A stretch of 60,000 nt of DNA from Mesostigma viride (taxonomy: Eukaryota > Streptophyta > Mesostigmatophyceae > Mesostigmatales > Mesostigmataceae): positions 124,001 through 184,000 of the forward strand of contig RPFO01000313.1 in the NCBI GenBank assembly GCA_009746045.1, written 5' to 3'. This document shows, piece by piece, positions 20,400-33,728 of this stretch. The stretch's first letter is position 1, and every line of letters begins with the position of its first letter. Made by a program: the position numbers and the translations under genes. The notes under the pieces were generated by a model that was given only the letters and a program-made list of their open reading frames with translations, was not told where the DNA came from and ran no database searches.

Positions 20400-22440
20400 G
20401 GGGTCATATTGGGGCCCAGGGGAGGGGGGGGTGTAGCTGTGTCTGCCCCTGGGAGCGACCCGTGGGGTACCACCTCAGATGCTACGACAGGCGCATTATC
20501 CTTCACTACCCACCCCAGTGCCCTGTTGGCTGCCAGCTCACTCTCCATGCTATCCCCTTGCTTATAGCCTGCCACCGATGCCCATGGTACCCTATACACC
20601 CGATCATTCCACTCTATGTCTATGACCCGCAGCGGCCAGTCTAACTTTGTGATGGCCCCAGGCCCCTGCATGGTGCCCCGTTTGCCGCTGGGCGAGCTCT
20701 CCTTGTGGAACATGACCAACTGCCCGACCTCAAAAGCGCTAGACAAATCAGGCAGCGTGGCATCCTTGAGCCGCAGCTTGGCGGCGGTATCCTGTAGATG
20801 CTGTTGGTATGCCTCTACTACCTCGGGTGAGTAGGTGCCCGCTGACAGCCCCCGAGGCGTGACTAGCCCAAAGCCCTTGACATCAAGCACGTGCCTATGG
20901 TTGCACACATGCATGAGCTCCTTGCACCACGCCGTCTTGACCGCGTAGGATTTGCCATGTGGGTTATCCTGTCGCTTGGCTGCCACAGTCTTGACATAGC
21001 TTACAGTGCGATCTATCATGCCCATATTGCCGTGATCCTCACGCCCCACGATGACCACGGCCTCCATCCCCGGCAAACCTTGCACACAGCGGAACTGCTG
21101 GTCTAGCATGAGCTCCACTACGGGATGAAAGAAAGCCAGGCTGATCTTGATAGCCCTGTGCAGGTCAGCCTCAAACATGTGGGCAGCGGCTCAATGTAGG
21201 TGGCCTTGCTGAACCTATCCTTGACTATGAAATAGGTGTCCCCCCCTTCCATGTGCATGACATCCCCCACAAGGTACCCTCGCTCCAAGGGTGGAGTCTT
21301 GGCATGCCGCCTACGCGACTTCTTCCTGATCTTGATGCAGGCAGGACACTGAGCACGCACATTCTTCAGCTCGTTGTATAAAGGTGCCCCCAACATGTGT
21401 GCCCCCTCTACCTCGGCTTGGGCCTCATGCCCGTATGCACGGTGCATCTGGTATGCTAACAGTTTCAGGGTGACAGCCTGAGGTGCAGTGGCATTGTCAG
21501 GATTCTCAACAGGTGGGGTGACTACTGGGGTAGTGACATTGGCTAACTGGGCAGCTTCAGAGGCTGCACGAAAGGCCGCCCGTGTGAGCACCTTGCCAAT
21601 GTGAAGATCCACACTAGGGTGGTGTGTACCGAGAACATCTGCCCGCCCAGCATTCTCTTGCACTGTCACAACATTCCTCATAGGCCCAACCGCCCCAGTA
21701 TCTAGCTGGGGTGCTGCAGTAGTGCTTGGTCGCTCGGCGTTGTACACACCCGACCTAGAAGACACCACATTGCTTAGGTCACGCATTGTAGACCCGTGCT
21801 CAGGAAGCACGTGATCCTGGCGCGACAGAGCCAGAGCAGCATCAACGGATTGCGTGAGCACATCACGGAATGAGACAGAGGATGCAGTCACGTTGCTTTT
21901 AGGAACGACGTCAGGCTCTACGACGGCCCGGTTCAGCGTGACGCATTGAGCAAAAGAAGGGGTATCGAGCGTGCTCTCACCTGACTTTCGTGCTGCCCGT
22001 CGCTCTGCCCACTCCTCGCGTGTGCCGTGGACGACGATGCGCTTGGCCTTGCACGCCTCCACGCTGTGACCACGCAGAACGTCGTGGCACTTGCGGCAAA
22101 GGTTGTCCTCGAGCTCCAGGTCCGGGCGAACTCGGCAGTCATCCCGGACATGGCGACGTCCGAAGCAGCGCTCACAGCGTTGCTTGCGGTCAGTAGACGC
22201 CCCCTGCTGCCGCTTGGCCGGGGGATTATCACCCTGCTTGGCGTCGCCACCATGCCCGCGCTTGCGCCCTCGCTGGCCCCCGTTGTTGCCGTGGCCGACG
22301 ACCTTTTTCAGGATGGCCGTAAGCTCCGACCGCGTAATTGGAGCCTCTGCGCCTGAAGAAGAAGACGCGCCGGCATCCACCTTGCGCAGGGATGGCAGAG
22401 CAGCCGAGGCAGCCGGCTTGGACTGCGCACTCTTGAAGCA
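20366..22440 (-). CDS. copia-like gag zinc knuckles and integrase, in two frames
   Basis: The first frame (to about 21185) starts after the gag shift. It has a basic linker, a zinc knuckle C-x2-C-x4-H-x4-C (CERCFGRRHVRDDC), a second Cys/His cluster (CRKCHDVLRGH), then the integrase HHCC domain (HRAYGH..CPACIKIRKKSRRRH) and core start GDVMHMEGGDTYFIVKDRFSK. The second frame (about 21185-20366) continues with MFEADLHRAIK, then GNMGMIDRTVSYVK where copia integrases have an ER motif (here DR), and a C-terminal region (VGQLVMFHKE, MQGPGAITKLDW). The frame join is a -1 step at about 21183. It inserts the cDNA into the genome. An isolated DTGA upstream is not in a protease context. Confidence 0.75.
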
Positions 22441-23147
22441 TGAATCAAATACAGCATGCCCTCGTCGAAACTGACGGCACTCTTCTTTTTGAGTTCCGTC
22501 GCTATGGTCAGATGCACATCCGACGACAGGTCGCATTTCTTGAGAAATCGATTGCACAGGAAAATGGGCTTGAGAGTATCTAGCAGCTTGTGCTTGTGCA
22601 CGAAGACCTGGAAATCACGTGCAGCCCCGGGCAAATTTGCCTTATTAACTGCATAGCCCTCGAAGTCGTTGAAGGCTTGCTCGTCGGCCTCTTCCTTAGA
22701 CCGCGACAAGTGGGCATCTAGACCGTTGTAAAAAACTTCCCAGGTTTGTTTGTTGTCGTCCGCAATGCGAACTAGATTGGCAATGTTTGGGTGCTTTGTT
22801 GTACTGCAGAATACTGCACGGAACTTGCCAATCAGCTCCGAATCTTTGTCTGCGCGTCCATCGCGCAGACGCTTGAGAGCAGCTAGAAAATCTGCTGCGT
22901 CGTCCGCCGTATAGTCGGCCGGTAGATCTGCGGGCACCTCCGTTTGCTTGAGAGGGCCGCGATTTAGTGCATCGTCAGCAGCCAGCATGAGATGCTTGAA
23001 CTGCTTGGCCAGTTCCGGTTGCGCCACGAGGGTTTGCATCAACCTCGTGGCCTCGTCCGCACTAAAGCGTGGCAGGACGGACCCTGCGGCCTCGCCACTT
23101 GGCGTATCTGTGTGTTCGCCCGTGCGGCTCCGTGTACCGGAAGCCAT
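22440..23147 (-). CDS. copia-like gag, N-terminal part
   Basis: Starts at ATG 23147, 19 bp inside the 5' LTR. It encodes a mainly helical, charged protein (SADEATRLMQTL, LRDGRADKDSELIGKF, HKLLDTLKPIFLCNRFLKKC) matching the size and composition of a copia capsid. The useful frame ends near 22440, where a -1 step leads to the zinc-knuckle frame. No TGG-type primer binding site follows the LTR; the 19 bp between them read TTGTATTCATAAAAATCCT, so priming may use an internal tRNA segment. Confidence 0.75.
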
Positions 23148-23166
23148 CAGGATTTTTATGAATACA

Positions 23167-23511
23167 AGTTAAAGCCCGACCGGCTCAGCTATGGCGGTCG
23201 GTCACGTTGAGCTTGGGATAAGGTGAACACAGAGAACTGCTGTCGGAGCTGGCCAACCACTGGTTTATGTCTTAGCCAGCAAACCCTATCCGGTTAGCCG
23301 TAACCGTGGGACAAGCTAGCTGTCCGTACCGACCCGGATAAGGCCCCGGACTGGGGCCTAGGTGGCGCCGGCCCTAGGCGCCGCCCTTAGACCGGTCGAC
23401 CGCATCGGACCGCCGGATTATAGCCGGCGGCTTAGCGGACGCTAGCGGAAGGCGTGCGGACGGACATGGGGAACTTAGAGCCAGATCCTAGGGCTCTAGA
23501 GTTACTCAACT
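23167..23511 (-). repeat. 5' LTR of the copia-like element
   Basis: 345 bp, matching 17359-17703. It carries the element promoter by position. Hairpin-rich centre as in the other LTR. GGGCC follows it directly on the right. Confidence 0.9.
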
Positions 23512-24244
23512 GGGCCCAACCAAAGGGGCTCTGGTGCTACATGACAGAAGCCTTAAGGCGATGGTGATGGGCGGCATCCTGGCCCACTCAACAGTGCCAT
23601 TCACGCGCAGTGTGCTTGAGGGCATGGCAAGACACGGCACGACTTATCACAGCGGGAAAGAAGGTTTTAAGGACATGAACGGAGCTGAGTTGTGTCCTCC
23701 CGGCCTTGGCGGTGAGGTGAGTGATACAGGGCTGAAATGGGGACGTCGTTTGTAAGAACATTACGCCATCACTGATGTTTCTTTAACCAGGCGGGACGGT
23801 TGTTGGCCTGACAAAAGTGAGTGAATACAGTCTAGTAGGGTTTAGAGCAGTAGTGCATAGGGTAAATTAAAGTCCGTGTTATTATTCCACCCACTAGACC
23901 TGTGTGGCATCACTACCACATCCAAGTTCTTCATTCATGCGGTCTCCTGAAAAGGTTACCGAATATTTGCACCCTTGCTTGCATGCGAGCTTTGGTTGTT
24001 CTTAATAACAGGAGTGTGCATGGCAATAGATAAGTATCATTGGGTTGGGTAGACCAGCCGGGCCCCCCAATCCGCCAACACCATACTGGCTTCCACACAC
24101 ATGGTTGTTTGTTGGTAGTGCATTTGTTATGATTGTTTTTAGCTTGCAAGTTTTAAGGTGAGTACTTTTTGCTAGAGAAAAAGGATTTAAATGATGTTAT
24201 GTTTCTTTTCTTTTTTTTTTTTTTTGCTACTTGTTCTGGTGCAG

Positions 24245-26976
<2,732 letters not shown>

Positions 26977-27806
26977 GTAATTGCTTGTTAGAAGAGACAG
27001 CCCCCTTGGGCCACGCGGCATGCCAACCTGACATCATTATGTTCATCGTGTGATGATGCGTGGCGTTAGGTATGGAGTAAGGCACTTGGCTTTCGGACTA
27101 AGGCACCCATGTGGACCAAACCTGCGTCGTTTGCGTGCCTTTGCCTGCAGCGCACTGTCCCCGCTCAGCAGCGAGCCTGGCACATCCGTGCCCGGCGCTG
27201 ACAATCGCATCCCTGGCAGCCGCACCAGCGGCAGCGGGCCAGCGGCTTTGCGAGCTGCCCCGGTCCCAACAGCGGGGCTGGCGTCGCGCCCGCGCCGGGG
27301 CTCAGCCCCCCCCCAACGGCCGCCTTACTGACTGCCCCGTGCGCAAGGTAATTGCTTGTTAGAAGAATGCGCGCATCATGTGTTGATGCGCCTCTCGATT
27401 ACATAACCCCATGAAATTAGTTTGGTGTATAAATATACATATAATTTAATGTTGTATGCATCAAATAAGGGGTTAGTTAACCTCTCACCGTCTCAAGTAA
27501 CCCAGTGGGTGAACGGTTAATGGGTCGGCTACGGTTATTGGGTTGTTTTATAGGGTCCCGAGGTTAAGGTTGATAAACGTTGCTCGAACTCATTCCATGT
27601 TGTTTGCTGTCTCACTTAGTCTTGTTCACACACTACACTTGCTATTGTGTCTCATTGCACAGGGACGCTCCACGGGACATAGGAGGGGATTGCGATCTTG
27701 CCAAGAATATGCCGACGGGGCCTTGGGAATCCTGGGTCGCCGCTCGTGACGCAATTCAATCATGGGCTGATCATGGTGAGCATGGAGCCTTCGCGTTATG
27801 CGTCCG

Positions 27807-29619
27807 ATCCACTTCTAACGCTAACCTACTGACGCTTGGGTTGCACCAGACAACAATAGTTTTTTACAAATAAGTACAGCTTAATAGAGCCAACATGCAC
27901 TGTAGGGCTCCTAACAAGTGCTAAAGGGGGTCTTTGGGTGGCTGCCACAAAAGTGGACTTATGCCTATTCCCCTGGCCTCTTTTGGACAACTGGTATAAC
28001 AAGTTCAGGGTGGGTGGGTGGGGGACCAAAAGAGGCTTTGCTGCCATTGCCTCGTCTGCCTAAATGCTAGTCCACAAGGGCCGTCAGGCTGGCGCGGCGC
28101 TGGCACTGGCGTTGGTACCGAAATTGCAGCGGTACCGGCGCTGGCGCTGGCGCTGCGCCAGGTCTGCCCCTACCATCCCCCGTCACTTGTGCCACTGCTA
28201 TTAAAGGTTCGTTTTCACAAATTCGTACAGATTTTCTAAGTCTTTCTACCGCGCGCAGGCGGTAGACCGCACACAGGCGGAACGAACCACTACCGGTCAC
28301 AGCCGGCGCACCTCCTCCTCCTAGTCTTACGCGGCAAATTCTATTCGGCCGCACCCCAGACTTCCGTAGTCCCGCTATAACGCAGATAGGGTGAGCAAAA
28401 GCTCGGATAATCCACTTCTAACGCTAACCTACTGACGCTTGGGTTGCACCAGACAACAATAGTTTTTTACAAATAAGTACAGCTTAATAGAGCCAACATG
28501 CACTGTAGGGCTCCTAACAAGTGCTAAAGGGGGTCTTTGGGTGGCTGCCACAAAAGTGGACTTATGCCTATTCCCCACCTTCCCTTCCTGGCCGACTTCG
28601 TCAGCAAATCCGGAACGTCGTTTCACATCCGCCACGTCGGTTTGTTGTCAATTCCGGTGATACCGCTGCAATGTCGCCGTCGGTTAGTAGGGCGCCCCCC
28701 TCTCATGCCAGCTCGTCCCCCGCCTATATGCTGCCGCTACCCCCGTCACATCTCATGGCAAGGCGGCAAGGTCCCCAGCGGGGTCGAGCATCTCGTTCCC
28801 TCCCACGTGGTATGCAGAGCGTGCATTGGAAAGGCGAAGTTGGGGGGTATCGTCCCCCCCGACTCCGGTCCGGACTTGAGGATTTCTAACCATGGCGACT
28901 GGGCAGGTTGCCCCGCAGGCCAATTGACGCCTCAATTTCCTGCGCTTCCATCCCTTCAGGAAGGCCGCTATCTCATACGTCACTCAGTCTACGAAATCGT
29001 AGTGCATTATTTTATGTTATTTTTCCATCTCGCGGCCCCGCGGACCTAGATGCACCCCACTTCTCCAATCTGGGCCGATAGAGGGCCAAATTTCGAGCCG
29101 CCGCTCTCCTTGCGCGCGGCTAACATTACTGATTAAATTTCCAGCCCTCCCGCCGCAGCGGCAAGGCCGTTAGCCCGTCTAATAATCGCCATAGCGAATT
29201 AGTCACGTTGGCAGCATATGCCAGCAAATTGCGGACCAAAAGAGGCTTTGCTGCCATTGCCTCGTCTGCCTAAATGCTAGTCCACAAGGGCCGTCAGGCT
29301 GGCGCGGCGCTGGCACTGGCGTTGGTACCGAAATTGCAGCGGTACCGGCGCTGGCGCTGGCGCTGCGCCAGGTCTGCCCCTACCATCCCCCGTCACTTGT
29401 GCCACTGCTATTAAAGGTTCGTTTTCACAAATTCGTACAGATTTTCTAAGTCTTTCTACCGCGCGCAGGCGCTAGACCGCACACAGGCGGAACGAACCAC
29501 TACCGGTCACAGCCGGCGCACCTCCTCCTCCTAGTCTTACGCGGCAAATTCTATTCGGCCGCACCCCAGACTTCCGTAGTCCCGCTATAACGCAGATAGG
29601 GTGAGCAAAAGCTCGGATA
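27807..29619 (-). mobile_element. Non-autonomous split-direct-repeat element 1 (PAT/Ngaro/TOC1-like layout)
   Basis: Two direct repeats are arranged A-x-B-A-y-B: A = 27807-27973 and 28410-28576 (167 bp each); B = 28023-28409 and 29233-29619 (387 bp each); x = 49 bp, y = 656 bp; the inner B and A abut. Read on the minus strand this is B'-internal-A'B'-short spacer-A', the split direct repeat of tyrosine-recombinase retroelements. Removing it joins CG to C and restores ALCVRYVGQSG in the FAR1-like frame, so it inserted with no target duplication, as such elements do. No recombinase or RT ORF is present. The B copies differ by at least one base. Confidence 0.75.
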
Positions 29620-30759
29620 CTACGTGGGTCAGAGCGGAACAGAGCGCCGGGAATTATGGTGCGATGGTTGCGGTGTAGCTAAGCATCAAGGCACAAAACA
29701 GACAACATCCAAGAAGACGAATTGTGAGTGGCGAGTTGTGATTGCAAAGCGGAAGGATGGGATGTTTTATGTCACAAAATACCCATTGCCCGTGACAAGC
29801 CTAAAGCCAGGGCACCTTCCCACTGGCCACAATCATGAGCTAAGACGTCCCGGGACCATTGATGCACTCTTGGACCCCATGCTTCGAAAGCTGCCTGATG
29901 AGGTGAAGGCAAGGATATTGTTGTGCAGGAAGAGCGGGGTCGACCTGCCAACAATCCTGACAATGATCGATAAGGAATTTGGGGAAAACCGCACGTGGAT
30001 TGATAGCGATGTCAGGAATTTCCTGCGGCGGTCTCCTGAAGATAACTTGTCGTCTGCGTCGAAGTTGGTCACCTGGTGCTATGCCCAGCAAGATGCCGAT
30101 CCTCGTTTCTAGTGGAAGCATGCTGTTGATGGCAACAACCGGCTCAACCTTCTTTTCTACGCGACGGGGGACATGAGGGAGCGTTATGCCATGGCTTGTG
30201 ATTCCCAGGCGGTTTCTGTTGACGCGACCCACGGCACGAATAATCATGGCATGAAGCTAATCTTCTTCACGGGTGTGTCTCCTTACGGGAAAAATGACAT
30301 TTATGGAGTTGCCCTAACAGTGTCGGAGCACGAGCAGGCATTTGGCTGGATATGGGACCAGTTCGCTGAGTGCATGCATGGGCACTTGCCGAAGGTTGCC
30401 ATCACCGACGAAGACCAGGCCATGGCATTGGCGATTACAAAGCGAGGAATCACTCATCATCTTTGTATATTCCACCTCTTCATCATGAATGTGACAAAGA
30501 ACATGAGGCGTTGCTTCGGTGACGAAGCTGCGTGGGAGAAGTTTTACCTGGCATTGTGGCGGCTACGCAAAAACCGATCTTCGCAGCCGTGAGCACTTTG
30601 ACAGAGATTTTTTGCAGGTCCTTCTTCTCCTTCCCCAGAAGTATTGGGGCCCCAAATGCCGCACGTTGGCCCATTGGTCCAACCTGCCCTACCTCCAGGC
30701 TGGTCATGTCCCTCGTCATCCTCGCATGTTGAATGCGCACGTTGAAAAGGATGACATGT

Positions 30760-32345
30760 TGCGCCTCGGACGTTTGACAGCCAGCCTGCTTGCCGCCGTC
30801 TTGGGTATGTTTGAAAGCGATGTCGCTGGCCACTTTGGTTTCAAATGCGGACACGCTCGTGTGATAGAAGCATTGCGGCACCTGCGCCGCGAGTCTGCTA
30901 GCTGTACAGAAGATCTGATTACTCGTGTGCGTTTGTGCTACGGCATCATGCACGAGTCAACTGCCAAGTCAGATTTTCTGGACAGCTTCCCGGATGCTAC
31001 CATGACATCATGCCCCACGGCGGTCTCACAAGACGACAGTCGGTTTGCAGCGACGACGGATGGCTTGGTGCAGGGTTGGGTTTCATTGGCTGACAAGACA
31101 TGCACGTACGATGATGGCGTCCTACTTGAAGTCAAGACCCACCCTACGTTCATGGAGGGGCCGACCTTGCGTGCTGGGGAGGAACGGTACGTATGTTTCA
31201 ATCCAATTTACCACCGCAACACTGTAAAGAGCCGGTATGGACACCCACAGCTCTGCACACATCTTGATTATCCAAGCAATTAGTGTACAAGTGTTTCGCC
31301 TCCGTGGCTTACCATTATGCATCATCAGCACAACAACAGTGATTGCAAACCACGGTTTTTATGTGTCATGCAAGGTCTACCAAAAGGCGGTGTCACCATT
31401 GCATTTTTAGGCCCAAATGCATGTGTCACCCGAAATGCATCTAAACCTTAAACCTTCCTCAACCTTTTCATGAAACAATCAAAGGTTCATTACAATATCT
31501 GATTTTCTTGCCAACTAGTTTTGCCTGTTGGCTTAGCCCCCCCAACATGGCCCGGGTAGCACGTGTTCGCCGCCCTCATCAGGGGGAATAGTATCACATT
31601 TGGTCAATAGGCCATACCAAGTCATGCTTGTTGCCCCAACCAACTAGAGCATATTCTCAATGCCCATTCCCGCCATCCAAGCTATGCCTCCTGTTTACCG
31701 CCGCAACACCGGTTGCCAGCAGCCCATTACTCACTTCACCCGCCGCTTGCTACACAAGGCCTTGCCGCCTTGCCCAACATGCTGCCTGCTTCGCCTCGTT
31801 CGGCCGAATTTCGCAAGTAACCTTGCAGTTCCAAGTACCTCAGGTTTGCTTGACATTCCCCCTCCCTCACCCCCTCCCACCCCCCCTCCCTCCCTTTTAG
31901 AAGCTACATACACCGCTACGTTCAAGAAGTATAAGTATTTATCTATATATTATACAAAGTTGACAAGATATTTATCACACACTTAGTTTCAGTTGGCTAA
32001 CTCGCTTTCTATGTCGTGTGCCCAAGGGGCTTTTTGTTGTGCATCGATGAATTACGCCAGACATAGGTGTAACTTTTCTGTACATGTTCTTGTTGTCGCT
32101 CTGTTGACTTGTTGTCGCTTCACAGGCAATGCACTATTGTGTGGAAGGACGCGCATCCCCTGGAGAAGATGCGACTGTACCATTTTGCCCAGCTTCAGTG
32201 GCAAATGAAGGTGAAGAATATGCGTTGTGGCCTTCTCCTCAGCTGGACGATGGAGAACGGCATGCGTGTGTTCGAGGTGCGTCGAAGCGATGAGTGGTTG
32301 TCGCTAGCGACTGATATTGCGAACATCTTCTGGGACGAGTACGTA
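30760..32345 (+). other. YqaJ-like exonuclease domain, split by an intron, within the transposase frame
   Basis: Residue pattern of the YqaJ/lambda-exonuclease-like PD-(D/E)XK nucleases: RLGRLTASLLAAVLG at the N-terminus, an acidic residue in CYGIMHESTA (Glu at 30954), FAATTDGLV (Asp at 31059), LLEVKTHP (Glu 31128, Lys 31134), and after the intron YHFAQLQWQM (Gln motif, 32190-32198) with SDEWLSLATDIANIFW. All canonical active-site residues are present. Such domains resect double-stranded DNA 5' to 3' for recombination. It lies between the MULE His motif and the conserved STFGMSSSQR block, in the same ORF as the latter. Confidence 0.75.
31187..32125 (+). other. Intron inside the YqaJ-like domain
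   Basis: Starts GTACGTAT and ends TTGTCGCTTCACAG. Splicing joins CG (phase 2) to G, giving Arg, and links EVKTHPTF..GEE to QCTIVWKDA..YHFAQLQ, the expected continuation of the YqaJ fold. 939 bp with no other coding signal. An intron shows that the unit was expressed from a nuclear gene. Confidence 0.7.
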
Positions 32346-33728
32346 ACCTACAAACAAAGCCCGGTGGAGAACTTTCAGAATCGTTTTCCTGGGTATACTT
32401 CCTTCATAGATCTTACACAACAACTTTGCGAGGTGGTAAACAGCGTCTTTGTACCCAGCTGCAGAGCCAAGATTGCTGAGGATGCGCGATTTGTGGCTGC
32501 TGGTAGTGATGGCTACAACCAGGTGTTTGACTTGTTGTATCCACCCGCCAAATGTGAGCGGTCTCACATGGACAAGCTGTATGACACCGCGCGTAAATGG
32601 GCCCGCCGCTTTACTTGGGGTGACTCAACATTTGGGATGAGCTCTTCCCAAAGGTCCGAGGTCACGCACAACGCGATAAAAAACCGTGTGGACAAAACCA
32701 CGCAGTTGGAGGAGCTCCCTGTTGTGCTGGCTGATTTGTGGCAACGGCGTGCGGAGTCACATGAGATCGAGCTTTACCGTCGATCTAAGCACCACCTGAA
32801 CCGCATCAGTCCCATAGCCCACCCGGTTTTGGTTGATGCTGAGACAAAGTTAGCCAAATATGCTTTTGACAAGCTGAAAATCCAGTTAGCAATGGCGTTT
32901 CATTACATAGTTGGTCCCGTGTATGATGGCAACCTGGTGGAGGTAAAGTTATCTCCAGAGAGCTCTGGGAGCCAGGCTCGCCGAGAACAACTGAAGGAGG
33001 ATGAGCCTACGGTAGTGTCAAGGATTGTTACTCTTGGCAGCGACAAGCACCCCATTGCTTGCAGTTGTCAATATGTTGTCCACATGGGCCTCCCTTGCAG
33101 GCACGTGCTTGCTGTGGAGCTAATTGCTGTGTGGCTTCAAGCAAAGGCTCTGCCGTTGCAGTGTGTCCACCAGAAGTGGTTGTTGCCTTTAGATCAGGCA
33201 AATATGCGCAATGAGTCTTTCAAAGCGATGACAAGGCCGCAGCATCCTACACCCCGCTTGGTTGTTGACCCAACCACCCCCTCCAACGTGGAGGTGACAC
33301 CAAACTATGCCAACTTGATAGCCCTTAGCCGCCGCCTTGTTCAATTGGCGGTCGAGTCCCGTAAGGAAGTGGAAATCATGCAGCATATAGAGCGTGGAAT
33401 TGAGATGTGTGTTTCCGACAACCCCGGTCTTCCAGCCACAACCCCGGGCCCTGCACAACCGATGATAGCTCAGCACCCACTCCCAGTCAATGCGCAAGCA
33501 ACATCTGCGCCAACCCAACAGCCCTTGTTATGTGGCAACCCACCAATCGCAAAGCCGCGGGGAAGGCCTAAGGTCCACGGGGCTCAGTCTAGGAGGCACC
33601 GCAGTGCTTGCGAGCCGGATAGAGCAGCTAGTCGCAAAGGCAAGCAGCCTCGTAGTGCAACTGCACAGTGTGAAGAGGGGCCTATTTCCAAAAAGCCATT
33701 CTTCCGTGGCTCCCACCCTACCTCCTAG

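Larger units (their letters stand above)
17359..23511 (-). mobile_element. Ty1/copia-like LTR retrotransposon, full length with matching LTRs
   Basis: A 6,153-bp element with 345-bp LTRs at both ends that show no difference by eye, flanked by GGGCC on both sides (17354-17358, 23512-23516). Order of coding regions on the minus strand: gag, integrase, a retropepsin-like segment, reverse transcriptase, RNase H. RT followed by RNase H at the C-terminus, with integrase upstream, is the copia arrangement. The LTRs begin AGTT and end AACT instead of TG..CA. It inserted in the centre of the perfect palindrome GGTTGGGCCCAACC. Matching LTRs imply a recent insertion. Confidence 0.9.
17299..23716 (+). 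pseudogene. Exon-like sequence interrupted by the copia element
   Basis: Left of the insertion, following a CACAG at 17294-17298, a frame encodes FAQLWEITRDTALHYGAWVG (to 17358). Right of it (23517-23716) a frame encodes VLHDRSLKAMVMGG and GKEGFKDMNGAELCPPG, ending at GGCGGTGAGGTGAGT, which offers two overlapping 5' splice sites. The two halves join within the target palindrome but with a one-nucleotide frame offset. The right half splices plausibly onto the exon at 24245. Function unknown; the insertion would disrupt the gene. Confidence 0.4.
27663..33728 (+). pseudogene. MULE/FAR1-type transposase gene with embedded YqaJ-like nuclease domain
   Basis: Parts in order: FAR1-like zinc domain (27709-27806 continuing at 29620: PWESWVAARDAIQSW, then ELWCDGCGV, NCEWRVVI, HNHEL); MULE catalytic core with D in VDATHGTN (30221), D in ITDEDQ (30407) and HHLCIFHL (about 30455); a YqaJ-like domain (about 30760-31186 plus 32126-32345); then YDTARKWARRFTWG, STFGMSSSQRSEVTHNAIK, the SWIM zinc finger CSC..CRH (33061-33107) and an AT-hook PRGRPK (about 33554). 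Defects: the split-direct-repeat element at 27807-29619, a TAG at 30110, and a one-base frame change at about 30580-30600. The last ORF (32109-33728) is clean. Start chosen at ATG 27709 after a CACAG acceptor (27662). Mutator-like transposases cut and paste DNA in the nucleus. Confidence 0.8.

Noticed and set aside
21690-21720. DTGA in the gag-integrase linker as the retroelement protease
   Set aside because: It lacks the preceding hydrophobic strand and following motifs of a retropepsin; the DTQA motif before the RT has better context.
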